Positions 15,875 to 25,537 of a stretch of 37,976 bases of DNA are shown here, one piece after another. The position numbers and the translations under genes are program-made. This DNA is from Chloroherpetonaceae bacterium (lineage in GTDB: Bacteria; Bacteroidota; Chlorobiia; Chlorobiales; Chloroherpetonaceae): the NCBI GenBank assembly GCA_028277445.1, contig JANQGG010000022.1:1-37976 (forward strand), given 5' to 3'. How positions within the stretch are numbered: the first letter of the stretch is position 1; each line of letters opens with the position of its first letter. Below the pieces are notes generated by a model. It made no database searches. It was not told where the DNA came from and was given only the letters and a program-made list of their open reading frames with translations.

Positions 15875-17674
15875 ATGACCTTAAAAAAACTAGTTTTTCT
15901 TACAGGTACCCTACTGAGTATGATGTGTTTTCAGAGCGGTCATACGCAAACCCTTCAAGACACAACTGGCAAAGCATTAAAGCCGGCGAAAGTTGATTCA
16001 TCTCAAATATACTGGACACAGGGTATGGCTTTGCTTGAAAAAAAACAATTTAAAGATGCCTTAGTCCCGTTTAAAGCTCTTATAAAATTAGACCCGGATT
16101 TTTCAGAAGCATTTCTGGCTTTAAGCGTAACCTATGTTCGATTGGAGCAATACCCGGAAGCTGTCAAGTATTTAAATCAAGCCATTAAACTTGATCCGAA
16201 AAATGGTGAAAACTATGTAACCTATGGGCTTTTGAACATGCGTCTTGAAAACTACCATGATGCCGTAAAAGCCCTTAAACAAGCCAACGACTATAAACCG
16301 AACGATCCCGGGATTTTATTATCCCTTGCCGAGTCGCAATCACATATCAAAGATTATTCAAACGCAAAAGTAAATTTTGAAAAAGTCTTAAGTTTGGATA
16401 GCGCCAATTTAGACGCAAAAATCGGTTTGGGTCATATCTTAATTCATCAATCCAGACATTCAGAGGCGCTTGCTCATTTTCAAACGCTTAAACTCAAACA
16501 TCCTGACAATCTTGAAGTGTTGCTTGGTATTGCCAAAGCCAAACAGCATTTGAACGACATGTCTTCGTCGGAAACCATTTATCGTAATGTTCTGAGAAAA
16601 AACAAACAATCGGTTAAAGCTTATGAAGGATTGGGCGAGTTATACCTCAAACAGAAACAATACAAAAAAGCAGAAAACGCGTTTAAAGAAGCCTTGACCT
16701 TAAAATCAAATGCGGCTTCAATATTACACAAACTCGGCCTTGTGTTTTTCGAACAAAAAAAGTACAACAATGCACTCATGGCGTTTGAAGAATCGGCCAG
16801 AATTAATCCTTCTAACCTCAAAGCCAAATATTATTTAGGTACGATTTACTACATCCAGGGCAAATATACTTGGTCTATCGAAAAGTATAAGCAAATTTTA
16901 AAAGCAAATCCTAACAACGCCGATTTAAATTACAATATCGGTAATGTGTATTTTATGCTGAACCAGTATAGCCAAGCCATTGCTTATTTTCAGAACGCGA
17001 TTAAACTCAGTCCGAATGTACCGGATTACTATTACAATCTGGGAAAATCATACGTGAGGCTGAACCGGGATAATGACGCCGTTATTAATTATAAAAAAGC
17101 CTTTGATCTGGATCCAACCTTTGTTGAAGCGGGTTATAATCTTGGCTTGGCTTTAAAACGGCTCAACAAAAAACAAGAGGCATTAGAGGCATTCAAAAAA
17201 GTCATCAAACAAAAACCCAATGATGCGGATGCACATTTCAGTTATGGAAAGCTTTTGGTAGAGTTTGGAAAGTATACAGAGGCATTGTCATCTCTTGAAA
17301 TTGTAAAAAATGCATTGCCGGATAATCCTGAAGCCCATTTTGTTCATGGATTAACGCTTTTAAAAACAGGCCAACATAAAAGCGCCGTTTCAGCGTTTGA
17401 ACGTGTCATTCGTTTGAACCCGGATTATACAAACGCTTACTACAATATGGCTCAAGCGTATAGTAAGTTGGGATTAAAACGAAAAATGATCTATACCTAT
17501 AAAGAAGTTATTAAGCGAAAACCTTATGATCCGATAGCGTTGTTAAATCTTGGATTGGGGTATTTGCAAATGAAAAACATAGGCGAAGCTCAAAAAGTAC
17601 TTAAACAACTTGAAAAAGTTGATTTAGGGATGGCCGAAGAACTTAAAGAACAAATAAAAGCAACTAAGAAATAA
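15875..17674 (+). CDS. Exported TPR-repeat protein (about 15 TPRs)
   Basis: 599 residues with a signal peptide (LVFLTGTLLSMMCFQSGHTQ, ending near residue 25). It is then built almost entirely of tetratricopeptide repeats of 34 residues (about 45-590), with the typical W/L-G-Y-A-P pattern seen in blocks such as YYNLGKSYVRL and AIKLDPKNGENY. There is no enzymatic domain. TPR arrays bind peptides or proteins; periplasmic ones often assemble envelope complexes. It starts 36 bp after odhA and 15 bp before a second TPR gene. Several blocks closely match the TPR protein at 18438-19553 (shared NLGKSYVRL and YNLGLA segments), so the genes are probably paralogous. Confidence 0.87.
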   Translation: MTLKKLVFLTGTLLSMMCFQSGHTQTLQDTTGKALKPAKVDSSQIYWTQGMALLEKKQFKDALVPFKALIKLDPDFSEAFLALSVTYVRLEQYPEAVKYLNQAIKLDPKNGENYVTYGLLNMRLENYHDAVKALKQANDYKPNDPGILLSLAESQSHIKDYSNAKVNFEKVLSLDSANLDAKIGLGHILIHQSRHSEALAHFQTLKLKHPDNLEVLLGIAKAKQHLNDMSSSETIYRNVLRKNKQSVKAYEGLGELYLKQKQYKKAENAFKEALTLKSNAASILHKLGLVFFEQKKYNNALMAFEESARINPSNLKAKYYLGTIYYIQGKYTWSIEKYKQILKANPNNADLNYNIGNVYFMLNQYSQAIAYFQNAIKLSPNVPDYYYNLGKSYVRLNRDNDAVINYKKAFDLDPTFVEAGYNLGLALKRLNKKQEALEAFKKVIKQKPNDADAHFSYGKLLVEFGKYTEALSSLEIVKNALPDNPEAHFVHGLTLLKTGQHKSAVSAFERVIRLNPDYTNAYYNMAQAYSKLGLKRKMIYTYKEVIKRKPYDPIALLNLGLGYLQMKNIGEAQKVLKQLEKVDLGMAEELKEQIKATKK

Positions 17675-17689
17675 ATATAGAAGTGTTAC

Positions 17690-18304
17690 ATGGAAACTGA
17701 CAAAAATTTTCAGACAATTAAACGCGTTGAAAATTTACTTGCATTAGATCAAGATATAGATATAAATACCCGTTACGAACTGGCGCTGGCATATTTTAAT
17801 ATAGAACGATTCAGTCAAGCCAAACATCATCTTGATATTATTTTAAATCAAACGCCCTCAAATATTAATGCGAGGTTTGCTTTAGGTATGGCCTCAATGA
17901 GCACGGGCGACTATACTGAGGCGGTTACAAATCTCACTGAAGTTATCAAGTACGATTCTACGTTTGTTGAAGCTTACAAACATTTAGGCGCTATACTCCT
18001 AACCCTTGGAAAACTCGAAGAAGCTTTGGATTGGTTATTAAAAGCCTGCGAAATTGAACCTGATTATCTGGATGCCTATATCGTTTTGGGGGATATCTAT
18101 TTAGAAATGGGTAAGGTTCCTGAAGCCAAAGCCTCATATGAAACGGCTATTGATATTGATGAAAATAATTTAGATGGTCAAATGGGGCTTGCCATGCTTT
18201 TTCTCTCTCAAGGAGATATGGAAGGATTAAACGATCAATACAAAAAAATCAAACCATTAAACATAGAAATGGCGGAAAAAATACGTTCTTTATTTTTAAG
18301 TTAA
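17690..18304 (+). CDS. Cytoplasmic TPR-repeat protein
   Basis: 204 residues with no signal peptide or membrane segment. About five TPR units run from residue 20 to 190 (for example NINARFALGMASMSTGDYTE and LDAYIVLGDIYLEMGKVPEA). It lies 15 bp after the large exported TPR gene and so probably shares its transcript, but its lack of export sequence places it on the other side of the membrane. Function and binding partner are unknown. Confidence 0.82.
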   Translation: METDKNFQTIKRVENLLALDQDIDINTRYELALAYFNIERFSQAKHHLDIILNQTPSNINARFALGMASMSTGDYTEAVTNLTEVIKYDSTFVEAYKHLGAILLTLGKLEEALDWLLKACEIEPDYLDAYIVLGDIYLEMGKVPEAKASYETAIDIDENNLDGQMGLAMLFLSQGDMEGLNDQYKKIKPLNIEMAEKIRSLFLS

Positions 18305-18437
18305 ACCTCGAAAGCAAATTCGATGAACTTATCGAATACTTATGTTTGAATGATAATTTATTTATGAGTAGAGCTTAGTTTAATCTTAATGCTAATTAGA
18401 AAAACATATTATCATTTTCACAAAACATTTTTCAGTT

Positions 18438-19553
18438 ATGAAAAGCTTTTATGGATTATTGTGGCTGATATTATTAGGTATATCCCTTGATTTAAATGCT
18501 CGCGAACACCCTAATAGCGAGTTACAACCCAGACCGGACCTCAGAAATAAAATCGCTACTATCCAGAAGTTGCCTCAATCTATGGCTTCCCAAGAGTTTT
18601 TTAAGTTAGGGAATCAATTTTTGAAGGATAAAGACTATTATAGAGCGGCAATTTTATTTAAAGCGGCTACTCAGGCCAACCCCCTCCATCGTAGTGCCTA
18701 TTATAATTTGGGGACATCCAGTTACCTCTCAGGAAATTATGAAGATGCGTTAGCGGCCTTTACGATTGCTTTGAAATTAAACCCGTCCGACACTGAAGCT
18801 ATTTACGGCCTGGGGTTGGCTCATTTTAATTTAGGGCACTACATTTCAAGTGTTGAAGCCTTTGAGCTGGTTGTTGAAAAAAATCCGGGCGATTTGGATG
18901 CCTATTACAACCTTGGGAAAAGCTATGTGCGTTTAGGTAATAATAAAAAAGCCGTCAAAGCCTATAAAAAAGCGCTGTCAATAAACCCTGCCTTCAAGAA
19001 AGCCAATTACAACTTGGGGTTAGCATTCATGCGAACCTTTAATTGCCAGGAAGCAATTGGAATTTTTGAACCATTAGCGCAATCCTATCCATCGGACTTT
19101 GAATTATTCTTTTTACTGGGTCGTTGCCATGAACACGTTGGAAACTACCAACAAGCTATTCAAAACTACAACACGGCGTTATCTTCGGATCAAATCAAAC
19201 AAAATGTGTATTATCGTTTAGGTTTAAGTTATACCGCAATAAAGGATTACAATAAAGCGATTGAATCCTACAAACGTGCCATTTATTTGAAAGATCATGA
19301 AGTTGAAAGCTATTATAACATTGGCGTTATTTACAATGAACTAAAAGACTACACAAAATCGGCATACTACTTTAATCAGGTGGTAAAAAAAGACCCGAAT
19401 CACGTGTTGGGTTATAGCAATTTAGCGTTTGTGTATCTTCAAAACGGTAATATGAAGGGCGCCATAAAAGCCTATAAAACCATTAAACAAATTGATAATG
19501 CGTTAGCCGGTTCATTGTTTTCTGACATTCAGGCTAAACATATCAAAAACTAG
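18438..19553 (+). CDS. Exported TPR-repeat protein
   Basis: 371 residues with a signal peptide (MKSFYGLLWLILLGISLDLNA, ending near residue 21) and about eight to nine TPR units from about 50 to 360. The block DAYYNLGKSYVRLGNN followed by YNLGLAFMR is nearly the same as a block in the first TPR protein (YYYNLGKSYVRLNRD...YNLGLALKRL), which indicates a duplication. The 133-bp gap to the previous gene may hold its own promoter. An inverted repeat lies 16 bp after its stop. Probably periplasmic; partners unknown. Confidence 0.85.
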   Translation: MKSFYGLLWLILLGISLDLNAREHPNSELQPRPDLRNKIATIQKLPQSMASQEFFKLGNQFLKDKDYYRAAILFKAATQANPLHRSAYYNLGTSSYLSGNYEDALAAFTIALKLNPSDTEAIYGLGLAHFNLGHYISSVEAFELVVEKNPGDLDAYYNLGKSYVRLGNNKKAVKAYKKALSINPAFKKANYNLGLAFMRTFNCQEAIGIFEPLAQSYPSDFELFFLLGRCHEHVGNYQQAIQNYNTALSSDQIKQNVYYRLGLSYTAIKDYNKAIESYKRAIYLKDHEVESYYNIGVIYNELKDYTKSAYYFNQVVKKDPNHVLGYSNLAFVYLQNGNMKGAIKAYKTIKQIDNALAGSLFSDIQAKHIKN

Positions 19554-19889
19554 TTCTTTGCTTTAATCAAGGGTTTAGCCATTTAAAAATTGACTAAAAT
19601 GGTTAAACCCTGAAACTTTATACTTGTCCCCGATATTCTCAACACTTACTGATGTTATACTTAAACACACCTATCATTTCGCTAAAACTGATACATTTAA
19701 TTCCCAAGATACACGCCTGAAAAATGGATGAAGGTTCAAAAACCTTAGATCAATAAACTGTGTTTTTTCAGATAATCTTTATAAAATAATTTATTAAATT
19801 GCAGGTTATTTAGATTGAACAAGTTTTTATTTGAAATGTCTTACATGGCACGTTAAATCGTTATAAAACAACGCGTATTCTTGGCATAA
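19554..19889. other. 336-bp intergenic region before the small membrane gene and nuo operon
   Basis: It holds the inverted repeat at 19570-19611 and then AT-rich DNA with no ORF that I can support. It should contain the promoter for the downstream gene or for the nuo operon, but no clear -35/-10 pair can be chosen. Confidence 0.5.
19570..19611 (+). terminator. Inverted repeat, probable terminator after the TPR genes
   Basis: The arm AGGGTTTAGCCATTT (from 19570) pairs with AAATGGTTAAACCCT (to 19611), with one G-U pair in RNA and a loop of about 12 nt. It lies 16 bp after the TPR gene. No long T-run follows, so it may be a weak terminator or an RNA-stabilising stem. Confidence 0.5.
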
Positions 19890-20219
19890 ATGGAGAAGTT
19901 TCGATCTCGGCTTGCATCTACCCTTGAGTGGTTAAATATCGGGCGTTTTATTCCGTTTGATAAGCGAAAAACGTTTATGACAAAAGCGCTCCCACTTATT
20001 TTTATGATTGCATGGTTTCCGGTGTTTTCTATGATTTACAGCGGGATATTAAAGTGGTTGTTTGGCGGTATTCTTCAAATTGAAATACCTGGCGCAATGT
20101 TGTTTGTTATAGCGATGATTGGCAGTATTGCAACCGTTTTGCTTGTAAAAAATGCCTTAAAAAATACATTTATGAATACATTGCCAAATCAAGACATGAA
20201 TATCAAAAAAATTAAATAA
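19890..20219 (+). CDS. Small membrane protein, unknown function
   Basis: 109 residues starting at ATG. Two hydrophobic segments (about 34-55 and 66-88) are flanked by basic residues (FDKRKTF before, KNALKN after), giving a two-helix membrane protein with a polar C terminus. I recognise no family. The gene lies 160 bp upstream of nuoA on the same strand. It could be a leading gene of the nuo transcript, but the gap argues against tight coupling. The start has no Shine-Dalgarno sequence, which is normal for this window. Confidence 0.6.
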   Translation: MEKFRSRLASTLEWLNIGRFIPFDKRKTFMTKALPLIFMIAWFPVFSMIYSGILKWLFGGILQIEIPGAMLFVIAMIGSIATVLLVKNALKNTFMNTLPNQDMNIKKIK

Positions 20220-20379
20220 GTAATGCGGTAATCTCAATTAACTTCATTATATTTGCGCCCATGATTTCGTGGCGTTAAAATTTTTAGGAATGATTATTTG
20301 TTAAGCACTAACCTGAAGTTTCTAACAGTTTTTTCTCATCTGCTATTTAATACCATTATTTGATATAAATCCAGAAACT

Positions 20380-20847
20380 ATGGATAACACGCTTTCTGAA
20401 TTTGGAAAAGTATTTGTATTTCTACTAATGGGATTGATTTTCGTGATCGGTGGTTTTGTAACCTCACGATTATTAAGACCGCATCGACCCAACGAAGAAA
20501 AATTAACATCCTATGAATGTGGGGAAGAAGCCGTCGGCTCGGCTTGGATTCAGTTTAACATTCGATTCTATGTTGTTGCATTGATTTTTATCATTTTTGA
20601 TGTTGAAATTTTATTCTTATTCCCCTGGACAACCGTTTTTAAGCAGCTTGGGCCTTATGCGCTATATGTTGCCATGATCTTTGTTACGGTATTAATTGTT
20701 GGATTGGTCTATGAATGGGCAAAAGGCTATATCGATTGGGTAAGGCCAAATCCAAATATCCCTCAAATGCCTACAAAAACCTTTGAAAAACCCGCACCAA
20801 TTGCAAAACAGGAGCCAAAACCAGATGCAGAAACCGTTAATGATTAG
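20380..20847 (+). CDS. nuoA: NADH-quinone oxidoreductase subunit A
   Basis: 155-residue membrane-arm subunit of complex I. Three hydrophobic segments (about 8-30, 65-87, 93-115) surround the conserved loop [15 protein letters not shown] (about 42-56, with the family Cys) and the second-helix motif [11 protein letters not shown] (about 72-82). NuoA helps form the quinone chamber with NuoH and NuoD. The C-terminal tail after residue 120 is Pro- and Lys-rich and longer than in many homologues. First gene of the nuo operon, with 45 bp to nuoB. Confidence 0.95.
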   Translation: MDNTLSEFGKVFVFLLMGLIFVIGGFVTSRLLRPHRPNEEKLTSYECGEEAVGSAWIQFNIRFYVVALIFIIFDVEILFLFPWTTVFKQLGPYALYVAMIFVTVLIVGLVYEWAKGYIDWVRPNPNIPQMPTKTFEKPAPIAKQEPKPDAETVND

Positions 20848-20892
20848 TTCGTGTATTGGGGTCAATAATCATTTAATCAGGATTTAGAAGTT

Positions 20893-21480
20893 ATGGGGTT
20901 ATTAGATAAAAAATTTGAAAAAGGTGGCGTTGTCATCACATCGGTTGAAAATGTATTTAACTGGGCTAGGCTTTCTTCGCTTTGGCCAATGGGTTTTGGT
21001 CTGGCTTGTTGCGCTATTGAAATGATGGCAACCAATGCTTCAAGCTACGATCTGGAGCGGTTTGGTATTTTTCCAAGAAGCTCTCCGCGTCAATCCGATT
21101 TAATGATTGTAGCTGGAACGGTTACATTTAAAATGGCTGATCGTGTTCGTCGGTTGTACGAACAAATGCCCGAACCGCGTTATGTGCTTTCAATGGGAAG
21201 TTGTTCAAATTGCGGCGGCCCTTACTGGGAGCATGGCTATCATGTGGTTAAAGGTGTAGATCGAGTCATTCCGGTTGATGTTTACGTGCCGGGATGTCCG
21301 CCGCGTCCCGAAGCTTTAATCGGCGGTCTGATGAAAATCCAGGAATTGATCCGTGTTGAAAAATTTGCCGGTAGCCGCACAGAAGCCATTGAGCAAATCA
21401 GCTTAAAACCAAGTGATCCTGAAACGGTTATTAAAGAAATTAGCGCCAGCGCTAAAAATATGTCCTTATCAGAATCTTAA
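20893..21480 (+). CDS. nuoB: NADH-quinone oxidoreductase subunit B
   Basis: 195-residue peripheral-arm subunit that carries the terminal iron-sulfur cluster N2, the direct electron donor to quinone. The N2 ligands are visible as C39-C40 ([10 protein letters not shown]), C104 (MGSCSNCGG) and C135 (VPGCPPRPE). The first 160 residues match the family; the last 30 (from about 165) are an acidic/Ser-rich tail. An AGGA lies 10-11 bp before the ATG, a distant and weak ribosome site. It is followed by nuoC 39 bp later. Confidence 0.96.
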   Translation: MGLLDKKFEKGGVVITSVENVFNWARLSSLWPMGFGLACCAIEMMATNASSYDLERFGIFPRSSPRQSDLMIVAGTVTFKMADRVRRLYEQMPEPRYVLSMGSCSNCGGPYWEHGYHVVKGVDRVIPVDVYVPGCPPRPEALIGGLMKIQELIRVEKFAGSRTEAIEQISLKPSDPETVIKEISASAKNMSLSES

Positions 21481-21519
21481 TTACCAACGTTTTTTTGCGT
21501 TTAATTTGAACTAGAGTGT

Positions 21520-22245
21520 ATGTCTGAAGAAAATCAGAGCAATGAGCCAAAAAAGAAACTTTCTCCTGCATTGGCTGCTCGTTTGGAAGCCATGAAAAAA
21601 AAGAAAGAAGGGGAGGAAGCCTCTGGCGAAGCATCAGAACCTAAAGCAAAACCATCCAAGCTTTCACCTGCACTAGCAGCTCGACTGGCTGCAAAAAAGA
21701 CTCAAAAGCCCGGTCAAGAAACATCATCAGAAACTAAAGCCGAAGAGCCGGCAAAAGATCCTGAACCTCACGAAATTGCCTATAATATTATTAAAGAAGA
21801 ATTTGGCGATGCAATTTCGGATTTGGATAATAATCCTCACATGCCATTTTTTGAAGTCAACGAAAAATCCTTCTGGCCATCAATAGCTTATTTCATGAGA
21901 ACGGACTCCCGCCTGAAATTTAATTTCTTGAGCTGTCTTTCAGGCATAGATTATGATGACGGTCGTTTGGGTATTGTTTGTAATCTTGACTCTATTGACG
22001 AGCATGGTCACAAATTAAGCGTTAAAGTCAATTGCACCAAAGAAGACGCTCATATCCCTTCGGTTGCCGAAGTTTGGCTAACGGCTGATTGGCACGAACG
22101 CGAAGCCTACGACATGTATGGCATTGTTTTCGATGAGCACCCCGATATGAGGCGTATTTTGTGCCCCGATGATTGGGAAGGCTACCCTTTAAGAAAAGAT
22201 TATCAGGTTCAGGAATATTATCATGGCATCCGGGTGCCATATTAA
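21520..22245 (+). CDS. nuoC: NADH-quinone oxidoreductase subunit C with N-terminal Lys/Ala motif extension
   Basis: 241 residues. The 30-kDa subunit domain occupies about 85-241, with the signature WHEREAYDMYGIVFDEHPD (about 191-209) and the ending DYQVQEYYHG. NuoC packs against NuoD and NuoB in the hydrophilic arm. The first 80 residues are not part of the family domain. They are low-complexity and contain two copies of one motif: KLSPALAARLEAMKKKKE (13-30) and KLSPALAARLAAKKTQK (47-63). The same motif occurs twice in the C-terminal extension of NuoI in this operon. The extension is probably unstructured or partly helical, and strongly basic within the motifs. Confidence 0.95.
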   Translation: MSEENQSNEPKKKLSPALAARLEAMKKKKEGEEASGEASEPKAKPSKLSPALAARLAAKKTQKPGQETSSETKAEEPAKDPEPHEIAYNIIKEEFGDAISDLDNNPHMPFFEVNEKSFWPSIAYFMRTDSRLKFNFLSCLSGIDYDDGRLGIVCNLDSIDEHGHKLSVKVNCTKEDAHIPSVAEVWLTADWHEREAYDMYGIVFDEHPDMRRILCPDDWEGYPLRKDYQVQEYYHGIRVPY

Positions 22246-22270
22246 CGGATAAAAACAAATAGAATTTATA

Positions 22271-23470
22271 ATGTCGGATGATTTGCACATAGAGCCTACA
22301 GTTCGATTGACATCAGTTGATGAAAACACGACCATTCTGGAAAAAGACCTCGATACCGAACACATGCTTGTTCAGATGGGGCCACAACACCCTTCAACGC
22401 ATGGTGTGCTTCGAGTGGAGCTCTTAACGGATGGAGAAGTTATTGTAAAAGCCACGCCGCATTTGGGTTACCTGCATCGTTGTTTTGAAAAACATGCAGA
22501 AAATATTGACTACCCCGGTATTATCCCTTATGCCGACCGTATGGACTACCTGGCCTCGATGAATAACGATTTAGGCTTTGCCGTTACCATGGAAAAGTTG
22601 ATGGGCATTGAAATACCGGAACGCATCGATTATATGCGCATCATTGTTTCTGAGTTGAACCGTATTGCTTCTCACCTTGTAGCTGTTGGAACTTACGCGA
22701 TTGACCTGGGCGCCTTTACGCCGTTTCTGTTCTGTTTCCGCGATCGCGAGCACATTTTAAACCTTTTGGAATGGCTCTGCGGCGCCAGAATGCTTTATAA
22801 TTATATCTGGATCGGCGGGGTTTCCCATGATTTTCCGCCAAAATTCAAAGAACGCGTTTTAGAATTTGTCAGATACTTCAAGCCAAAAGCCCGCGAAATT
22901 TACCGACTTTTAACAGAAAACGAAATTTTTGTACAGCGTACCCGAAATATCGGTCTCTTGCCAGCCGACGTGGCCATCAATGCTGGCGCTTCGGGTCCAA
23001 TGCTTCGCGGTTCGGGCGTAAAATGGGACCTCAGGCGTAACGATCCATACTCGCTCTATCACGAGTTAGAGTTTGATATTGCCGTTCCCGATGGTAAAGC
23101 CTCCGTCATTGGCGACTGCCTTTCACGCCATTTGGTTCGTGCCATCGAGATTGAAGAAAGTTTAAAAATCATCGAGCAGTGTATTGATAAAATGCCCGAT
23201 GACCCGAATTTCGACCCGCACGCCACCGTACCGAAACGCGTGAAACCCAAAGCCGGTGAAATTTATGGACGAACCGAAGCGCCGCGCGGTGAACTTGGTT
23301 TCTATGTGGTGAGCGATGGTAAAGGTACGAAGCCTTACCGTTGTAAAGCACGTTCGTCGTGTTTTGTGAATCTGTCGTTGCTTGGCGAAATGGCCAAAGG
23401 GCAATATCTGGCCGATGTTGTCGCAATTATTGGAAGTATTGATATTGTTCTTGGGGAAGTTGATCGATAA
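22271..23470 (+). CDS. nuoD: NADH-quinone oxidoreductase subunit D
   Basis: 399-residue 49-kDa subunit, homologous to the large subunit of NiFe hydrogenases, lining the quinone site with NuoB. Conserved landmarks are [17 protein letters not shown] (about 35-51, with the quinone-site His), [15 protein letters not shown] (about 74-88) and [17 protein letters not shown] (about 239-255). NuoC and NuoD are separate genes here, not fused as in enterobacteria. Length is normal. It lies 26 bp after nuoC and 22 bp before nuoH. Confidence 0.97.
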   Translation: MSDDLHIEPTVRLTSVDENTTILEKDLDTEHMLVQMGPQHPSTHGVLRVELLTDGEVIVKATPHLGYLHRCFEKHAENIDYPGIIPYADRMDYLASMNNDLGFAVTMEKLMGIEIPERIDYMRIIVSELNRIASHLVAVGTYAIDLGAFTPFLFCFRDREHILNLLEWLCGARMLYNYIWIGGVSHDFPPKFKERVLEFVRYFKPKAREIYRLLTENEIFVQRTRNIGLLPADVAINAGASGPMLRGSGVKWDLRRNDPYSLYHELEFDIAVPDGKASVIGDCLSRHLVRAIEIEESLKIIEQCIDKMPDDPNFDPHATVPKRVKPKAGEIYGRTEAPRGELGFYVVSDGKGTKPYRCKARSSCFVNLSLLGEMAKGQYLADVVAIIGSIDIVLGEVDR

Positions 23471-23492
23471 AAGAAAAACGAATTAAAAACGA

Positions 23493-24575
23493 ATGCAACA
23501 TTTAGCTTTAGCTGAACTAAATTCTTGGAGTAATGCCCTCGCTGATTTAGGCATCGTAGGGCTTTTAATCATTCCAGCCATTCCACTTGTCTTTATTGCT
23601 GTTTATGCGCTCTACTATGGCGTTTATGGCGAGCGTAAAGTTTCGGCCTTTATGCAGGATCGTCTGGGGCCAATGGAAGTTGGTAAATGGGGACTGTTAC
23701 AAACCATTGCCGATATCTTAAAACTGATCCATAAAGAAGATATTGTCCCGAAAGCCGCTGATAAGTTTTTATTTGTGATCGGCCCGGCAATTTTGTTTGT
23801 CGGCGCGTTTTCCGCATTTGCCGTTTTACCGTATAGCTCTGCATTTATCGGCGCTGATCTTAATGTCGGGTTGTTTTATGCCATTTCAATTGTGTCGTTG
23901 GAAGTTGTGGGAATTCTGGCAGCAGGTTGGGGCTCAAACAACAAATGGTCGCTTTATGGCGCTATCCGAAGTGTGGCTCAAATTGTCAGCTACGAAATTC
24001 CAGCGGCAACCGCTCTATTATGCGCCGCTATGATGGCCGGAACGTTAAGCATGCAAGGCATGATTTTGGAGCAGGCTGGCCCAAAAGGGTTTCTGGATTG
24101 GTTCTTATTTCAATCGCCAATTGCATGGTTGGCATTTATCGTGTATTTCATTTCATCGCTGGCTGAAGTAAATCGCGCCCCGTTTGATATCCCGGAAGCT
24201 GAATCAGAGCTCGTTGCCGGTTACTTTACCGAGTATGGCGGTATGAAATTTGCCATCATCTTCCTTGCTGAATATGCCAGTATGTTTATGGTAAGCGCTA
24301 TTATTACCGTTGCCTTCTTGGGCGGTTGGCTGTCGCCACTACCAAACATTGGATCGCTGGCTTTAAACGATTGGACGAACGGCCCTATCTGGGGCGTTTT
24401 CTGGATGCTCTCTAAAAGTCTCTTTTTCGTCTTTGTACAAATGTGGTTAAGATGGACTTTGCCGCGCCTTCGTGTTGATCAATTGATGTTTTTATGTTGG
24501 AAAGTATTAATTCCTTTTGCATTCCTGGCCTTTACCATTACGGCGTTTTGGGAAATTTATGTCGGTCGCTGGTAA
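23493..24575 (+). CDS. nuoH: NADH-quinone oxidoreductase subunit H
   Basis: 360-residue membrane subunit with about eight helices that forms the heel of complex I and the entrance to the quinone chamber. Family motifs are [15 protein letters not shown] (about 48-62) and [20 protein letters not shown] (about 224-243, the acidic loop that couples quinone reduction to proton movement). The ending [14 protein letters not shown] (about 323-336) is also typical. The gap to nuoI is 48 bp. Confidence 0.97.
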   Translation: MQHLALAELNSWSNALADLGIVGLLIIPAIPLVFIAVYALYYGVYGERKVSAFMQDRLGPMEVGKWGLLQTIADILKLIHKEDIVPKAADKFLFVIGPAILFVGAFSAFAVLPYSSAFIGADLNVGLFYAISIVSLEVVGILAAGWGSNNKWSLYGAIRSVAQIVSYEIPAATALLCAAMMAGTLSMQGMILEQAGPKGFLDWFLFQSPIAWLAFIVYFISSLAEVNRAPFDIPEAESELVAGYFTEYGGMKFAIIFLAEYASMFMVSAIITVAFLGGWLSPLPNIGSLALNDWTNGPIWGVFWMLSKSLFFVFVQMWLRWTLPRLRVDQLMFLCWKVLIPFAFLAFTITAFWEIYVGRW

Positions 24576-24623
24576 ATCAGGGTATAGCCACAGTGATTTA
24601 ACCAATTTAACGGTTTAGTATAA

Positions 24624-25466
24624 ATGAGTGAGTATATCAATACATTGAAAACAGGTGTTTCTACGATTTTAACCGGTTTAGGTATTACCTGGAAGCATTT
24701 TCTAAATGCTACAAACCGCAAAGGTGATGCTGGCGTTGCCGAAGATCACTATTTTAATCAGGTTGATGGTCTATGCACCTTGCAATATCCAAGCGAAGCT
24801 ATTCCTACGCCAAGTTTTGCGCGTTATAGATTGCATAATGAATCCGACGATTGTATTGCTTGCGACCAGTGCGCAAAAGCATGCCCCGTAAATTGCATTA
24901 CCATAGAATCGTTTAAAGCAACGCCCGATGATGTAGAGGAATTAGGCAAAACCTCCGACGGCACTAAAAAGCGCTTGTGGTTACCAGTTTTTGATATTGA
25001 TATGGCCAAATGCATGTATTGCGGTTTATGCACTTACCCGTGCCCGACCGAATGCTTAACCATGACGCCGGTTCATGACTTTTCGGAATTCGACCGCGAT
25101 CATATGATTTACCATTTTGGTAACATGACTAAAGAGCAAGCAGCATTTAAGCGTAAAAAACTTGAAGAGTTCAATGAAAAGAAAAAAGCTGATGACGCAG
25201 CTAAGAAATCAGCGCCAAAACCAGCCGGAACTGTTGCTTCAAAACCGGCTTCAGCAGGAGCTAGAAAAATGTCGCCAATGATGGCTGCCAAACTTGCTCA
25301 GAAGAAAAAAGCGGAAGAAGAAGGTTCTGCAAAGCCAGAACAGCCAGAGCAGGCATCTCAAGAGGCCGGCCAGGAAAAACCCAAACCTAAACTTTCGCCT
25401 GCATTGGCCGCTAAAATGGCAGCTTTGAAAAAGAAAAAAGAAGACGGAGAAGATACTGAAGCGTAA
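24624..25466 (+). CDS. nuoI: NADH-quinone oxidoreductase subunit I with C-terminal Lys/Ala motif extension
   Basis: 280-residue ferredoxin-like subunit. Two [4Fe-4S] clusters (N6a, N6b) are bound by C77/C80/C83 with C140, and C130/C133/C136 with C87 (motifs CIACDQCAKACP and CMYCGLCTYPCP). The family domain ends near residue 175. A further 100 residues, rich in Lys, Ala, Glu and Pro, carry two copies of the motif shared with NuoC: KMSPMMAAKLAQKKKAEEE (215-233) and KLSPALAAKMAALKKKKE (256-273). Typical NuoI proteins have 150-180 residues, so the tail is a large addition. In a complex without NuoEFG, NuoI and NuoC sit at or near the exposed end where an alternative electron carrier would dock. 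Confidence 0.96.
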   Translation: MSEYINTLKTGVSTILTGLGITWKHFLNATNRKGDAGVAEDHYFNQVDGLCTLQYPSEAIPTPSFARYRLHNESDDCIACDQCAKACPVNCITIESFKATPDDVEELGKTSDGTKKRLWLPVFDIDMAKCMYCGLCTYPCPTECLTMTPVHDFSEFDRDHMIYHFGNMTKEQAAFKRKKLEEFNEKKKADDAAKKSAPKPAGTVASKPASAGARKMSPMMAAKLAQKKKAEEEGSAKPEQPEQASQEAGQEKPKPKLSPALAAKMAALKKKKEDGEDTEA

Positions 25467-25537
25467 AATGAGGTCATTTATTGATTAGATAAACTAACGC
25501 ATGTTATTATAATAAAACCATTTATGTATTTTTTATT

